64,000 nt of DNA from Comamonas resistens (GCF_030064165.1 NZ_CP125947.1:1550001-1614000); one strand, 5' to 3'; shown: positions 17,003-25,813, counted from the first letter of the stretch. Notes: generated by a model from the sequence alone, not told the origin. Made by a program: numbers and translations.

Positions 17003-17668
17003 TCAGCGCGCGGCTTCGCAGCGCATGGCACTACGCTGTGCCGCGCCCAGCACGCTGCCGGCCGTCAGGCTGATGCGCGGCGAGATGGTGATGCCCGCTG
17101 CCTCCAGCACCGATGCCGTCCAGCGGTTGCAGGTATTGAGAGCGTTGTAGCTGCCATTGGCAATATAGAACTGACTGTTGCCATAGATGCCCGGGCCTGC
17201 GTCTACGGGCTCGCCACTGGCGCTGCGTGCAAAGCTGTCTGCCACCAGCGATGCCATGCGTTGATAGGCGGCTTCATCGAGGCAAAGAGCGGCGCTGTCG
17301 CTGCCCTTCAGAAAATGCTGCACATCGGTTACGGCCACCACATGCATGACCGACCCCCTGGAGGCAAACATGGCCTCCAGCGCCAGGCCGGCTGTCACGT
17401 TCTTTGCCCGGTAAAAGCCCACATCGCCCCAGCCAATCTCATAGTGGCTTGCGCCGGGAAAGCGCTGGCGTAGCAGCGGCAGCCGTGCGTTGATGGCCTG
17501 GGCCGGCAGCAGCAGACCGGCATGCCAGCCATTGCCAACGATATGGATGGTGAACGAACCTGGGGTGGGGACAGGGGGTTCCGGCCTGAAAAGCTGGCTG
17601 CCAATCCACCAGGCCAACGCAGCCATCATGAGCAGCAGCAAAAGAATGCGCTTGAGCGTAAAGAGCAT
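17003..17668 (-). CDS. DUF2459 (TIGR02117-like) membrane-anchored protein
   Basis: About 221 residues. A single N-terminal membrane anchor (ILLLLLMMAALAWWIGSQLF) is followed by the DUF2459 motifs HIVGNGWHAGLLLPA, YEIGWGDVGFYRA and a C-terminal YNALNTCNRWTASVLEAAG. His, Cys and other conserved polar residues give it the look of a papain-like or transglutaminase-like hydrolase domain in the periplasm, but the activity is not established. TIGR02117 genes were first noted beside urease genes; none is seen here. The ATG at 17668 is preferred to a TTG at 17680. Confidence 0.8.
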   Translation of the reverse strand: MLFTLKRILLLLLMMAALAWWIGSQLFRPEPPVPTPGSFTIHIVGNGWHAGLLLPAQAINARLPLLRQRFPGASHYEIGWGDVGFYRAKNVTAGLALEAMFASRGSVMHVVAVTDVQHFLKGSDSAALCLDEAAYQRMASLVADSFARSASGEPVDAGPGIYGNSQFYIANGSYNALNTCNRWTASVLEAAGITISPRISLTAGSVLGAAQRSAMRCEAAR

Positions 17669-17689
17669 GAAACAGGGCAAAGAGCTGCT

Positions 17690-18061
17690 TCAGCTTTCGC
17701 TGGTGAGGGGCCAGAGGCCGATATCGAGCAGCAGATTGCCAGGGAGCGGATGTACTGCTTGCCCCGAGATGCTCAGCTCCGTCCAGTCGCTGCGGTCTGC
17801 GGACTCGTGGTCTTCCATGATCCAGTAGTCGGAGGAGGGCGTACGGGTGCGGGTCTCGGGCAGCTCCAGCACCTTGGCGCTGGCGGTGATGCGGTGGCGT
17901 TCGCAAAACTGCAAGGTGGCGATCGCATCATCGAGCTGCAGCTTGGCGGGCAGCACGCTTTTGTCGCCTTGCTTCAGCCGCTCAAGCAGCAGGTTGCGCT
18001 GTTGCGCCAGGGACTCCAGAACGGGCTGGAATCTTGGGTTTGAAATGGTGGGGCTGCTCAT
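17690..18061 (-). CDS. Hypothetical cytosolic protein
   Basis: A 123-residue soluble protein with an N-terminal helical part (LESLAQQRNLLLERLKQG) and a C-terminal beta-rich part ending PLPGNLLLDIGLWPLTSES. I recognise no family. It is 21 bases upstream of the DUF2459 gene and so is probably in the same transcript. A copy of the GATAGCT repeat lies about 40 bases upstream of its start. It is small, but codon use and context support a real gene. Confidence 0.6.
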   Translation of the reverse strand: MSSPTISNPRFQPVLESLAQQRNLLLERLKQGDKSVLPAKLQLDDAIATLQFCERHRITASAKVLELPETRTRTPSSDYWIMEDHESADRSDWTELSISGQAVHPLPGNLLLDIGLWPLTSES

Positions 18062-18101
18062 GTCGCTGATGGCTTTGTGAATTGTGTTCGTTAATTGTTT
18101 T

Positions 18102-18138
18102 GATAGCTTCTCGCGCTGACTGGATATGGGCTCAAGGC
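18102..18138 (+). repeat. Dispersed intergenic repeat, copy 3 of 8
   Basis: GATAGCT-TCTC-GCGCTG-N7-ATGGG-CTC-AAGGC; one of the more diverged copies. The flanks are T-rich before and A-rich after. It lies upstream of the minus-strand gene at 17690-18061, in a 236-base gap that also has a perfect 7-base hairpin (GGCATTT/AAATGCC, 18231-18248). Confidence 0.55.
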
Positions 18139-18297
18139 AAAAAACACCGAATTAACCAGGGTGCCGGGCCGGGCTTGCCGGACACCGCTTTCCACCACGC
18201 GCCTTGATTGGCCGGGCAGAGACGCCACGCGGCATTTCAGAAAATGCCTGGGCACTGGCAGCAGTCTGTTGCGGTCTGGCCGTTGCACAGAGGGGAA

Positions 18298-18924
18298 TCA
18301 GCATTGCCACAGCCATTTGGCTGACTTCGCGGGAGTGCCCTGGCAGCCGCAGCGAAACACATAGGCGCAGCCTCCGCCACCAAAGTTCATATCGTTTTCC
18401 CAGTTCGGGCCCTCTTCCAGCTGTGCGACAAATTCCATGGGCTGGGCGCAGGCGTCGCAGTTCGGTGTCTCCTCGCTCTGCAGCCATGAAGGCTGGCCGC
18501 CTTGCTGCCCCAGCACTTCGCGGCCCGGTTGCCCGCTTCGGGCGATCCACTCCTGCCGGGCTTGCTCATAGCTGGGGTTCTCCATGCTCTGCAAAACCGT
18601 GCCATAGCGGGTGCTCCGCAAGGTCTCGCCCTGCCCGGGCGGCTGAAGCAGTTGCAGCGCATGCGCTCTGACGGCAATGGCCCGGTTGCCGCCTGCGTCT
18701 GCATCCCATTCCTCGCAGCCACCGGGGTCGTTCTGGCACATGAAGAGCAGCAGCAATTCATCGTCGCCAGTTCGGATCTGGCCCTGGAACTGCATGGCGC
18801 CGCCGCATTCGCGGCACAGCGGCCAGGTTACCGCATGGGCTGGCGCGCTGGGCCGGCCGCCAAAAAGGGTCTGGTCGCTGGCCTCGGCGCCGGTGTCAGG
18901 CTGATGAATCAGCAATTGGGTCAT
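18298..18924 (-). CDS. DUF1963 (YwqG-like) protein
   Basis: A 208-residue soluble protein. It contains WPLCRECGGAMQFQGQI near residue 35, LLLFMCQND with nearby Cys, and near the end a second CxxC (NCDACAQPM) and a FGGGGCAYVFRC segment. These fit the DUF1963 (YwqG) group, which in bacteria is listed with toxin-immunity proteins. The several CxxC pairs suggest bound zinc. A GAGGAAA ribosome site precedes the ATG. It follows the 18937-19545 gene with a 12-base gap in the same minus-strand operon. Confidence 0.75.
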   Translation of the reverse strand: MTQLLIHQPDTGAEASDQTLFGGRPSAPAHAVTWPLCRECGGAMQFQGQIRTGDDELLLLFMCQNDPGGCEEWDADAGGNRAIAVRAHALQLLQPPGQGETLRSTRYGTVLQSMENPSYEQARQEWIARSGQPGREVLGQQGGQPSWLQSEETPNCDACAQPMEFVAQLEEGPNWENDMNFGGGGCAYVFRCGCQGTPAKSAKWLWQC

Positions 18925-18936
18925 GGTGTTTCCTCA

Positions 18937-19545
18937 TCAAGCCAGGCGATGTGCCGCCCAGTCAAAGCTGCGGGTATGGGGGGCGAAAAATGCGCTGGGC
19001 AGCGTCAGCCCAATGCTCTTCAAGGCCTGATGCAGAGCGCGCTGTGTATGGTGGCCGTGCCCGCAGACGTCGGTTGCGAACAGCGTCTCCTGTGGCTCAT
19101 AGCTCAGGCAATATTCAAAATCAAGATCGCCGCCCCACATGCCGCAGGCGTAGTAGACGACGGTCTCATGAAGCTGCTTTGCCAGAGTCGCCAACATGCT
19201 GCGCAGGTGCACCGAGGGCAGGGATGTTTCTGGCACCTGATCTGCCAGCGGCGTTGCAATATCGGCTTGCAGGCAGTGCAATGTGCCGGGGTTCAGGGGC
19301 AGGGAGGCCGTGTCCAGAATGGCTTCTTCATGCCACTGCGCGCCCTGGGCCGTGGCAGCGCAGACGGGGCGAATGACCAGCAGGCCGTCCTGGGGCAAGC
19401 CATGGCGATGCTCTGGCAGATACCAGTCAATGTCTTGCAGGCTGTGCAGGTGATAGGCAAAAGGCGCAAGCAGGGCAGAATTGCGAACGGCTTGCAGTGC
19501 AGCGGGCGTTGCGCGCAGCAGGATTTCTTGGGCGTACCAGGTCAT
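18937..19545 (-). CDS. Hypothetical protein of an immunity-like cluster
   Basis: A 202-residue soluble protein with no recognised domain. The most striking motif is YYACGMWGGDLDFEYCLSYEP (around residues 135-155), the kind of Trp-Gly-Gly-Asp strand also seen in some predicted immunity proteins. It ends in a short alpha/beta region with FDWAAHRLA. It sits between a lipocalin-like gene (18-base gap) and DUF1963 (12-base gap) on the same strand, so they are likely one operon. Confidence 0.6.
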   Translation of the reverse strand: MTWYAQEILLRATPAALQAVRNSALLAPFAYHLHSLQDIDWYLPEHRHGLPQDGLLVIRPVCAATAQGAQWHEEAILDTASLPLNPGTLHCLQADIATPLADQVPETSLPSVHLRSMLATLAKQLHETVVYYACGMWGGDLDFEYCLSYEPQETLFATDVCGHGHHTQRALHQALKSIGLTLPSAFFAPHTRSFDWAAHRLA

Positions 19546-19563
19546 GTTTGAAGAGTGAAAAGT

Positions 19564-20085
19564 TCAGTTTCGTGCATAGACCATGATCACCCGGTTCAGA
19601 TAAAGCCCGTCCGTCACCACATTGACGCTGCGCAGCAAGCGGTCGCCATCCTGTGTCAACCGGTCGCAGATCTGGGTATCGCCATCGTCATAGCGCAGCA
19701 AGGCATTGCCGTGCTGATTGTCTTGTGGCATGGCCCAGGAGGCCATGGTTTCGGGGCGCAGATAGGCCGTGCTGCCAACCAGGGTGCAGCGGCCGGAAAA
19801 TGGCTGCACGGTGTCGCTCAGGCATCCTTCGGCATCAAACCACATCACCTGAGCGTCGCCTGTGCATTGCTCGCTGAAGCCATCGGCATGGATTTCCATG
19901 CGCAGCCCCTGGGCAGGTTGCACCAGGGGCAGAAGTGAACGGCCATCATCATTGAGCCAGCCGGAAATGGCATCGTCTGGTGCTTCATCGTCCTCGTGCA
20001 GGATTTCAATTTCGCTGTTGATGGCGTGGCTGGAAACCAATTCCCATGTCCCTTGAAAAATGCTGAGTTCGGAGTTGTTCATCAT
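19564..20085 (-). CDS. Small lipocalin-like protein (tentative)
   Basis: A 173-residue soluble protein. It opens with FQGTWELVSSHAIN and closes with DGLYLNRVIMVYARN. A Gly-Thr-Trp start and an Arg-Tyr-Ala-Arg-like final strand are features of lipocalin-like barrels, but this is a pattern guess. It is acidic, with no signal peptide, so it is cytosolic. Starts at 20085 or 20082 are equally possible (ATGATG). It belongs to the minus-strand run of immunity-like genes. Confidence 0.55.
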   Translation of the reverse strand: MMNNSELSIFQGTWELVSSHAINSEIEILHEDDEAPDDAISGWLNDDGRSLLPLVQPAQGLRMEIHADGFSEQCTGDAQVMWFDAEGCLSDTVQPFSGRCTLVGSTAYLRPETMASWAMPQDNQHGNALLRYDDGDTQICDRLTQDGDRLLRSVNVVTDGLYLNRVIMVYARN

Positions 20086-20118
20086 GGTCCCGTGAGTATG
20101 GGCGATGGGCCTTCGGCC

Positions 20119-20895
20119 TCAAGCACCTTGCTGCTCGTTTTTGGATGACTTGCCGCGCTGGATATGGCGGTGACTGAGCCACAGCAAAACCACGCCCATA
20201 AGGGCCAACACGGTCGCAAAACTGGGCCAGAAAAACAAGACCCACAGCCAGCCGTAGCCGGGCTGGAAAGTTTTGAAACTCAGTGGCGCAAGCAGCAGCA
20301 ACTGCACCTGCTCGCCCCGCAGTTGCGGGCCAACTTCCTGCACCGTAAAGCGGTAGTGTGATGGGCCAGTGGCCTGGGCAATGCGCGCCTGGGTGACCAT
20401 GGGCCAGGTGAACTCGCCAGGGCGGGCGCTGTCGGTCCAGGGCGTCAATGGCCTGTCAATCGTGCTGTCGTTGCTGCTGCTGGCCGGCATGGCGACATAG
20501 GGCATCTGCTGGTCACTGGTTTCCACCAGGATTTTGAGGGGCTCACCGGGTTTGGAAAAAGCCAGAGAGGGGACCGCGACCCCCTGGGGCGGTATAGCCG
20601 GGGTGAGCCATTCACCGAGCTCCGGCCGGCTTTGGCCGGACTGGCGCGCAAACCGCAGTGCAAAGTTGCTGGGATGGGAGCAGGGGCGCCATACCGTGAT
20701 TTCCGCACTTTGCCCAGCCGTCAGCGTGATGGGCAGTTGCACGGTTCGCACGCTGAGCTGGAACAGGCCGGTTGTCGCCAGCAGCAAAACCAATAGCAAC
20801 ACCCACAGCGCCCACATGGCCTGAAGGCCTGGTGAGAGCTGACGCCAGCGGCTGGCTGCAGAGGTGCTGCTGGATGAGTTGGGCTGCATGGGCAT
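20119..20895 (-). CDS. Membrane protein with two helices and an outside domain
   Basis: A 258-residue protein with one helix near residues 25-45 (MWALWVLLLVLLLATTGLF) and one near the end (WLWVLFFWPSFATVLALMGVVLLW). Between them lies a domain of about 150 residues that should face the periplasm, and a basic tail follows. No family is recognised. It is 33 bases upstream of the lipocalin-like gene on the same strand and would be co-transcribed with it. Confidence 0.65.
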   Translation of the reverse strand: MPMQPNSSSSTSAASRWRQLSPGLQAMWALWVLLLVLLLATTGLFQLSVRTVQLPITLTAGQSAEITVWRPCSHPSNFALRFARQSGQSRPELGEWLTPAIPPQGVAVPSLAFSKPGEPLKILVETSDQQMPYVAMPASSSNDSTIDRPLTPWTDSARPGEFTWPMVTQARIAQATGPSHYRFTVQEVGPQLRGEQVQLLLLAPLSFKTFQPGYGWLWVLFFWPSFATVLALMGVVLLWLSHRHIQRGKSSKNEQQGA

Positions 20896-20995
20896 GTGTT
20901 GGAGTGGTTTACAGAGGGGTCAACTGCCCCGGGATCGGTCAGCGCTGGCCTTGCTTGCGTATAGGTATGGACTGGAGCCGCAAGAGTCCCGTCGT

Positions 20996-21577
20996 TCAGC
21001 GCGGCGCGAAGAGATTGATCTCGCGCTGCTCAAAGTATTGCCGCAGGCATGCTATGCCGCTTGCGCGGTAAACCTCCAGCTCCGGTCGGGTGATGGGGAC
21101 GACATTGAGAATTTTCACGCACTGCGCCTCATGGCAGATATGGCTCCAGCCATCGTCCACGAATGCAGGGTGTATCAGCACGCTGCGCATGTCCGCGAAA
21201 TGTGGAATATGGCCGGCCTCGGGAATCACATGCCACCAGTCCAGATGGCTGTGGTTGATGAAGGGATAGAGCGAGAGATTGGCCAGAAACAGCGTGATCC
21301 TGCCCATGGTCTGCGGGTCCACATTGCCTTCAAGTGAGAAGTGCAGCTCGGCCCGCCCGCCGGGCCTGGCCATTTCCTGGTCCGACATGCCTATGGTGGC
21401 AAAGCTGGTGATGTCCAGCTCTTCATCGGCGGGCCAGACCATCACGTCGACGAAGGCAGGTACGGCTGTCGAGCTGCCTACGGGAGCATCTTCATAGCGT
21501 ATGGATTGTGCTGGTTCGCCAAACCGGGCGATATGCTCGCGATAGACGGCTTTGACAAGGGCTGACGGTTTTTTCAT
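20996..21577 (-). CDS. Suppressor-of-fused (SUFU)-like domain protein
   Basis: A 193-residue soluble protein whose second half fits the bacterial SUFU fold: INHSHLDWWHVIPEAG, then ILNVVPITRPELEVYRASGIACLRQYFEQ, the typical last helix of this family. Bacterial SUFU proteins are predicted immunity proteins against polymorphic toxins; direct proof is limited. It is the first gene of the minus-strand run, with its start at 21577 and a 100-base gap to the next gene. No toxin gene is seen on either side. Confidence 0.7.
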   Translation of the reverse strand: MKKPSALVKAVYREHIARFGEPAQSIRYEDAPVGSSTAVPAFVDVMVWPADEELDITSFATIGMSDQEMARPGGRAELHFSLEGNVDPQTMGRITLFLANLSLYPFINHSHLDWWHVIPEAGHIPHFADMRSVLIHPAFVDDGWSHICHEAQCVKILNVVPITRPELEVYRASGIACLRQYFEQREINLFAPR

Positions 21578-21690
21578 GCAGCAAGCAGCAGATGCATGCG
21601 AGTTGGATGGGAGCCTCGGGCGAGGGATTCACAGGCGGGCCGGCTCTGAAGCTGCCCTGTACTGGTGTCAATATAACCAAGCCACCCATG

Positions 21691-21713
21691 AAAAAACCGC
21701 CCGAAGGCGGTTT
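21691..21713 (-). terminator. Terminator of the class I fumarase gene
   Basis: Read on the minus strand, AAACCGCC-TTCG-GGCGGTTT is followed by a T run. The eight-base perfect stem with a UUCG tetraloop lies 30 bases after the fumarase stop. Confidence 0.88.
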
Positions 21714-21745
21714 CTTGGATTCAAGCGGTATCCGCGCAGCAAAGC

Positions 21746-23299
21746 TTATGCGCCGGCAACCGAGATGCCCTTGAACTCGCCCGTGGCGATCTTTTCCTTC
21801 CAGATCGCGGGGCCGGTGATGTGGGCGCTGGTGCCGCCGGCGTCCACAGCCACCGTGACGGGCATGTCGACCACGTCGAACTCGTAGATGGCTTCCATGC
21901 CCAGGTCTTCAAAGCCCACGACCTTGGCGTGCTTGATGGCCTTGGAGACCAGATAGGCGGCGCCGCCCACGGCCATCAGATAGGCCGACTTGTGGTTCTT
22001 GATGCTCTCGATGGCGACGGGGCCGCGCTCGGCCTTGCCCACCATGGCGATCAGGCCGGTCTTTTCCAGCATCATGTCGGTGAATTTGTCCATGCGGGTG
22101 GCCGTGGTGGGGCCGGCGGGGCCGACGGCTTCATCACGCACGGCATCCACGGGGCCCACGTAGTAGATGATGCGGTTGGTGAAGTCCACGGGCAGTTTTT
22201 CGCCCTTGGCCAGCATGTCCTGAATGCGCTTGTGGGCGGCATCGCGGCCGGTCAGCATCTTGCCGTTGAGCAGCAAGGTGTCGCCGGGCTTCCAGCTGGC
22301 GACCTCTTCCTTGGTCAGGGTGTTGAGGTCCACGCGCTTGGACTTGTTGTAGTCCGGTTCCCAGTCGATCTTGGGCCAGGTGTCCAGCGAAGGCGCGTCC
22401 AGGTACACGGGGCCGCTGCCGTCCATCACGAAGTGGGCGTGGCGGGTGGCTGCGCAGTTGGGGATCATGGCCACGGGCTTGGAGGCCGCGTGCGTGGGGT
22501 ACATATTGATCTTGACGTCCAGCACCGTGGTCAGGCCGCCCAGGCCTTGGGCGCCGATGCCCAGGGCGTTGATCTTCTCGAACAGCTCCAGACGCAGCTT
22601 TTCCACGTCATCGAGCTCTGCACCGCTGGCAGCCTTTTGCTGCAGCTCGTACATGTTCAGGTCTTCCATCAGGCTTTCCTTGGCCAGCAGGACGGCCTTC
22701 TCGGCCGTGCCGCCGATGCCGATGCCGATCATGCCGGGAGGGCACCAGCCTGCACCCATGGTGGGGATGGTCTTGAGCACCCAGTCGACCAGGTCGTCGC
22801 TGGGGTTCATCATGATCATCTTGGACTTGTTCTCGGAGCCACCGCCCTTGGCCGCCACGGTCACTTCCACGGTGTTGCCGGGCACGATCTGCACGTTGAT
22901 GACGGCGGGCGTGTTGTCCTTGGTGTTCTTGCGCTTGAAGTGGGGGTCGGCCACGACGGAGGCGCGCAGCGTGTTGTCGGGGTGGTTGTAGCCACGGCGC
23001 ACGCCTTCGTTGATGGCGTCTTCCAGCCCCATGGTGAAGCCGTCCCACTTGACGTCCATGCCGACCTTCAGGAACACGTTGACGATGCCGGTGTCCTGGC
23101 AGATGGGGCGCTGGCCGGTGGCCGACATCTTGGAGTTGGTCAGGATCTGCGCCATCGCATCCTTGGCCGCAGGGCTTTGCTCGCGCTCATAGGCACGGGC
23201 CAGGTGCTGAATGAAATCCGGTGTGTGGTAGTAGCTGATGTACTGGAGGGCGCCTGCGATCGAATCGATCAGGTCCTGCTGGCGGATGGAGGTGGTCAT
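21746..23299 (-). CDS. fumA: Class I (4Fe-4S) fumarate hydratase
   Basis: A 517-residue single-chain class I fumarase that interconverts fumarate and malate in the TCA cycle. The likely three cluster-binding Cys lie in RPICQDTG, AGWCPPGMIGIGIGG and MIPNCAATRHAHF. The C-terminal swivel part includes GPAGPTTATRMDKF and GGTSAHITGPA. This enzyme type is fast but oxygen-sensitive. The ATG at 23299 (MTTSIRQQ) has a GAGAAG site. A palindrome about 105 bases upstream may be a regulator site. A stable class II fumarase gene lies 2.7 kb away. Confidence 0.93.
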   Translation of the reverse strand: MTTSIRQQDLIDSIAGALQYISYYHTPDFIQHLARAYEREQSPAAKDAMAQILTNSKMSATGQRPICQDTGIVNVFLKVGMDVKWDGFTMGLEDAINEGVRRGYNHPDNTLRASVVADPHFKRKNTKDNTPAVINVQIVPGNTVEVTVAAKGGGSENKSKMIMMNPSDDLVDWVLKTIPTMGAGWCPPGMIGIGIGGTAEKAVLLAKESLMEDLNMYELQQKAASGAELDDVEKLRLELFEKINALGIGAQGLGGLTTVLDVKINMYPTHAASKPVAMIPNCAATRHAHFVMDGSGPVYLDAPSLDTWPKIDWEPDYNKSKRVDLNTLTKEEVASWKPGDTLLLNGKMLTGRDAAHKRIQDMLAKGEKLPVDFTNRIIYYVGPVDAVRDEAVGPAGPTTATRMDKFTDMMLEKTGLIAMVGKAERGPVAIESIKNHKSAYLMAVGGAAYLVSKAIKHAKVVGFEDLGMEAIYEFDVVDMPVTVAVDAGGTSAHITGPAIWKEKIATGEFKGISVAGA

Positions 23300-23401
23300 C
23301 GTGAAAGCTTCTCGGGGGTTGCAATGTGCGCGTGTGGGGTGCGCGCGGCTCACCTGCTGATTATCGGCCCAAGCATGGGCCTTTACAGGTCAAAGCCGAC
23401 T

Positions 23402-23417
23402 AGTCTTATATAGGACT
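23402..23417. promoter_or_regulatory. Palindromic operator candidate upstream of fumA
   Basis: AGTCTTATATAGGACT is a 16-base palindrome with one mismatched pair. It is 103 bases upstream of the fumarase start, with no other gene reading away from it. Similar TCTTATATAAGA palindromes occur before TCA-cycle genes in related bacteria, from memory; the regulator is not identified here. Confidence 0.5.
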
Positions 23418-23486
23418 TGGCTGTGTGCCAGCTTACTGCATCTGCCCGGTGCATGTGCTCCAGGGGAATGTGATTGCTTTTATTAT

Positions 23487-23523
23487 GATAGCTTCAGGCG
23501 CTTGATGGGTATGTGGTTGAGGC
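23487..23523 (+). repeat. Dispersed intergenic repeat, copy 4 of 8
   Basis: GATAGCT-TCAG-GCGCTT-N7-ATGTG-GTT-GAGGC followed by a T run. It lies in the 327-base gap between fumA and the GGDEF-EAL gene; the rest of the gap holds the palindrome and nothing else I can name. Confidence 0.65.
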
Positions 23524-23626
23524 TGTTTTTATATGATTCTTTTGAGCGCTGAGTTGCGCAGAACTTCACGAGGCCTGCTGGCCGGGCAGCTCACAACTCA
23601 CATAGCCGCCGCGGGTCGGTAGTGAA

Positions 23627-25813
23627 TCAGGCCGGTGCCAGCCCACCGAATACGGAGTCCGAGAAATCCGCAGTTCCCGCAGGCTTGTCGCCGCGGGCCC
23701 AGGCCAGCAGCATGTCGGCAGGCATGGGTCTGGCGTAGAAATAGCCTTGCAGTTCGTCGCAGCGCATATTCAGCAGGATATCGCGCTGGCCGGCGGTCTC
23801 CACGCCTTCAGCCACCACGCGCAGGCCCAGTGCATGGGCCAGGCCCACCACGGCCTGGACTACGGCGCGGGCGTCTTCCTCGGTTTCGAGGTCGCGGATG
23901 AAGCTGCGGTCGATCTTGAGCTGCTGGGCGGGCAGCTGGCGCAGGTAGTTGAGGCTGGAGTAGCCGGTGCCAAAGTCGTCGATCGACAGATAGACGCCGA
24001 TGTCGCGCAGCTCTTCGAAGGTGCGCTGCGTGGCCAGGGTGTCTTCCATGGCGATGGATTCGGTGATCTCGCACAGCAGCTGGTCGGCATCGACGCCATG
24101 GTTTTGGAGGGCCGTGGCAATGCGCTGGGCCAGGCCTGTCTCGCGCAGCTGGTGCACGGACAGATTGATGGCTACGCGCATGTGCAGGCCCAGTGCACGC
24201 CACTGGGCGAGCTGGCGGCAGGCCTCCTCAATGACCCAGTTGCCCAGTGCGAGGATGATGCCGAAGCGCTCGGCCAGGGCAATGAAGGTGTCCGGGCTGA
24301 TCATGCCGCGCTCGGGGTGCACCCAGCGCAGCAGTGCCTCCACGCCGATGATGCTGCCGCTGGAGCCGTCGACCTTGGGCTGATAGTGCAGCGTGATCTG
24401 GCCGCGTGCAATGGCATGGCGCAGATCGTTCTGCAGTTCCAGCTGGGCGCTGGCATCGCTGCCCATATGGGGCTCAAAGACCACGATGCTGTTGCCGCCG
24501 TTGCGTTTGGCGGCGTACATGGCGGCGTCGGCATGCGCGATCAGGTGGTCGCCCACGCCATGGTCGGGAAAGACCACGATGCCGATGGAGCAGGTGATCT
24601 GCAACTCTTTGCCGCCCAGATGGAAGGGCTCGGACAGGGCCTGGAGAATGCGCCTGGCCACGGCCATGCAGGCGGCCACGTCCTGAACATCTTCCAGCAG
24701 CACGAGGAATTCATCGCCGCCCACGCGTGCCACGGTGTCGCTGGTGCGTGCCTGGGCGGCCAGACGCTCGGCCGCGCTTTTGAGAATCTCATCGCCGGAT
24801 GCATGGCCAAAGGAGTCGTTGATGGGCTTGAAGCCATCGAGATCGACGAACAGCACGCCGGCGCGCTCCCTGACCTTTTGGTGATTGCTGCGTCCCATGC
24901 GCAGCAGGGCGTGGGCCAGCCGGTCTTCAAACAGCAGGCGGTTGGGCAGGTTGGTCAGCGGGTCCGTGAAAGCGCGCTGCTGTAGCTCGGCATTGGCTTT
25001 TTGCAGCTGGGTATTGCTGTCCTGAAGCGACTGATTGAGCCGGAACGCCGTGCTCTGCAGCCTTGCATCGAGCAAAGTGCTGAACAGGGCCGCGATCAGC
25101 AGCATGGCGGTGGTGATGACGATGATGGTCGTCAGCTCCGGACCGCCCAGAGCATTGGCCGTCAGGCAGATGCTGCCTTCCGCGAAATGCGCGGCAGCCA
25201 TGCCGGTGTAGTGCATGCCGCAGATGGCAACGCCCATGACCAGGGCCGCCAGGGTCTGGTATAGCCATAGCTGCCTGCCGGTCAGGGAGTGCAGAACGCG
25301 AAACAGATTGAGTGCCGTGGCCGAGGCCAGTATGGCAATCAGGGCCGAGACGATGACCAGTTCCCAGTCCCAGACAATGGGCAGGGTCAGCTCGATCGCA
25401 TGCATGCCCAGGTAGTGCATGGCGCAGATGCCGCCACCCATGAAGAGCGAAGCGGTCAGAAACTGCGGCCACCGGTAGTCGGGCCGCGCCGCCACGGCCA
25501 GTGCAATGCCCGAGGCCACAACCACTGCCAGCCAGGACAGCAGCGTAATGAGGCCGTTATAGCCGAGCAGTATGGGCAGCTCGAAGGCCTGCATGCCGAT
25601 GAAGTGCATGGCCCAGATGCCAGTGCCCATCACCATGGAGCCTATAGACCACCAGATACGGCCCAGGTTGCCTGAGGCCATGCGCACGCGCCGGGCCAGC
25701 CCCAGCGTGACGAAGGAGGAGAACACGGCAATGATCACGGACACCGCGACCAGGACCGCGTTGTAGTCCGATGTCATGAAAGTGGTGGCAACGAGGGGAA
25801 AGTCGATGAGCAT
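23627..25813 (-). CDS. MHYT-GGDEF-EAL cyclic-di-GMP signalling protein
   Basis: A 728-residue inner-membrane protein. Residues about 1-260 carry three MHYT repeats (WAMHFIGMQA, CAMHYLGMHA, CGMHYTGMAA) in a seven-helix sensor thought to bind copper and sense a gas. Next come an intact GGDEF domain (VGGDEF) with an upstream RTSD that matches the RxxD inhibitory site, and an EAL domain with EALLRW, DDFGTGYSSL and KIDRSFI. Both catalytic sites look complete, so it could make or break down c-di-GMP. It lies alone between the two fumarase genes. Confidence 0.93.
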   Translation of the reverse strand: MLIDFPLVATTFMTSDYNAVLVAVSVIIAVFSSFVTLGLARRVRMASGNLGRIWWSIGSMVMGTGIWAMHFIGMQAFELPILLGYNGLITLLSWLAVVVASGIALAVAARPDYRWPQFLTASLFMGGGICAMHYLGMHAIELTLPIVWDWELVIVSALIAILASATALNLFRVLHSLTGRQLWLYQTLAALVMGVAICGMHYTGMAAAHFAEGSICLTANALGGPELTTIIVITTAMLLIAALFSTLLDARLQSTAFRLNQSLQDSNTQLQKANAELQQRAFTDPLTNLPNRLLFEDRLAHALLRMGRSNHQKVRERAGVLFVDLDGFKPINDSFGHASGDEILKSAAERLAAQARTSDTVARVGGDEFLVLLEDVQDVAACMAVARRILQALSEPFHLGGKELQITCSIGIVVFPDHGVGDHLIAHADAAMYAAKRNGGNSIVVFEPHMGSDASAQLELQNDLRHAIARGQITLHYQPKVDGSSGSIIGVEALLRWVHPERGMISPDTFIALAERFGIILALGNWVIEEACRQLAQWRALGLHMRVAINLSVHQLRETGLAQRIATALQNHGVDADQLLCEITESIAMEDTLATQRTFEELRDIGVYLSIDDFGTGYSSLNYLRQLPAQQLKIDRSFIRDLETEEDARAVVQAVVGLAHALGLRVVAEGVETAGQRDILLNMRCDELQGYFYARPMPADMLLAWARGDKPAGTADFSDSVFGGLAPA

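Noticed and set aside
21821..23413. 530-residue open frame opposite the class I fumarase
   Set aside because: It is antisense to a gene with full family motifs; the composition (Gly/His/Val runs) is typical of a shadow frame in GC-rich DNA.
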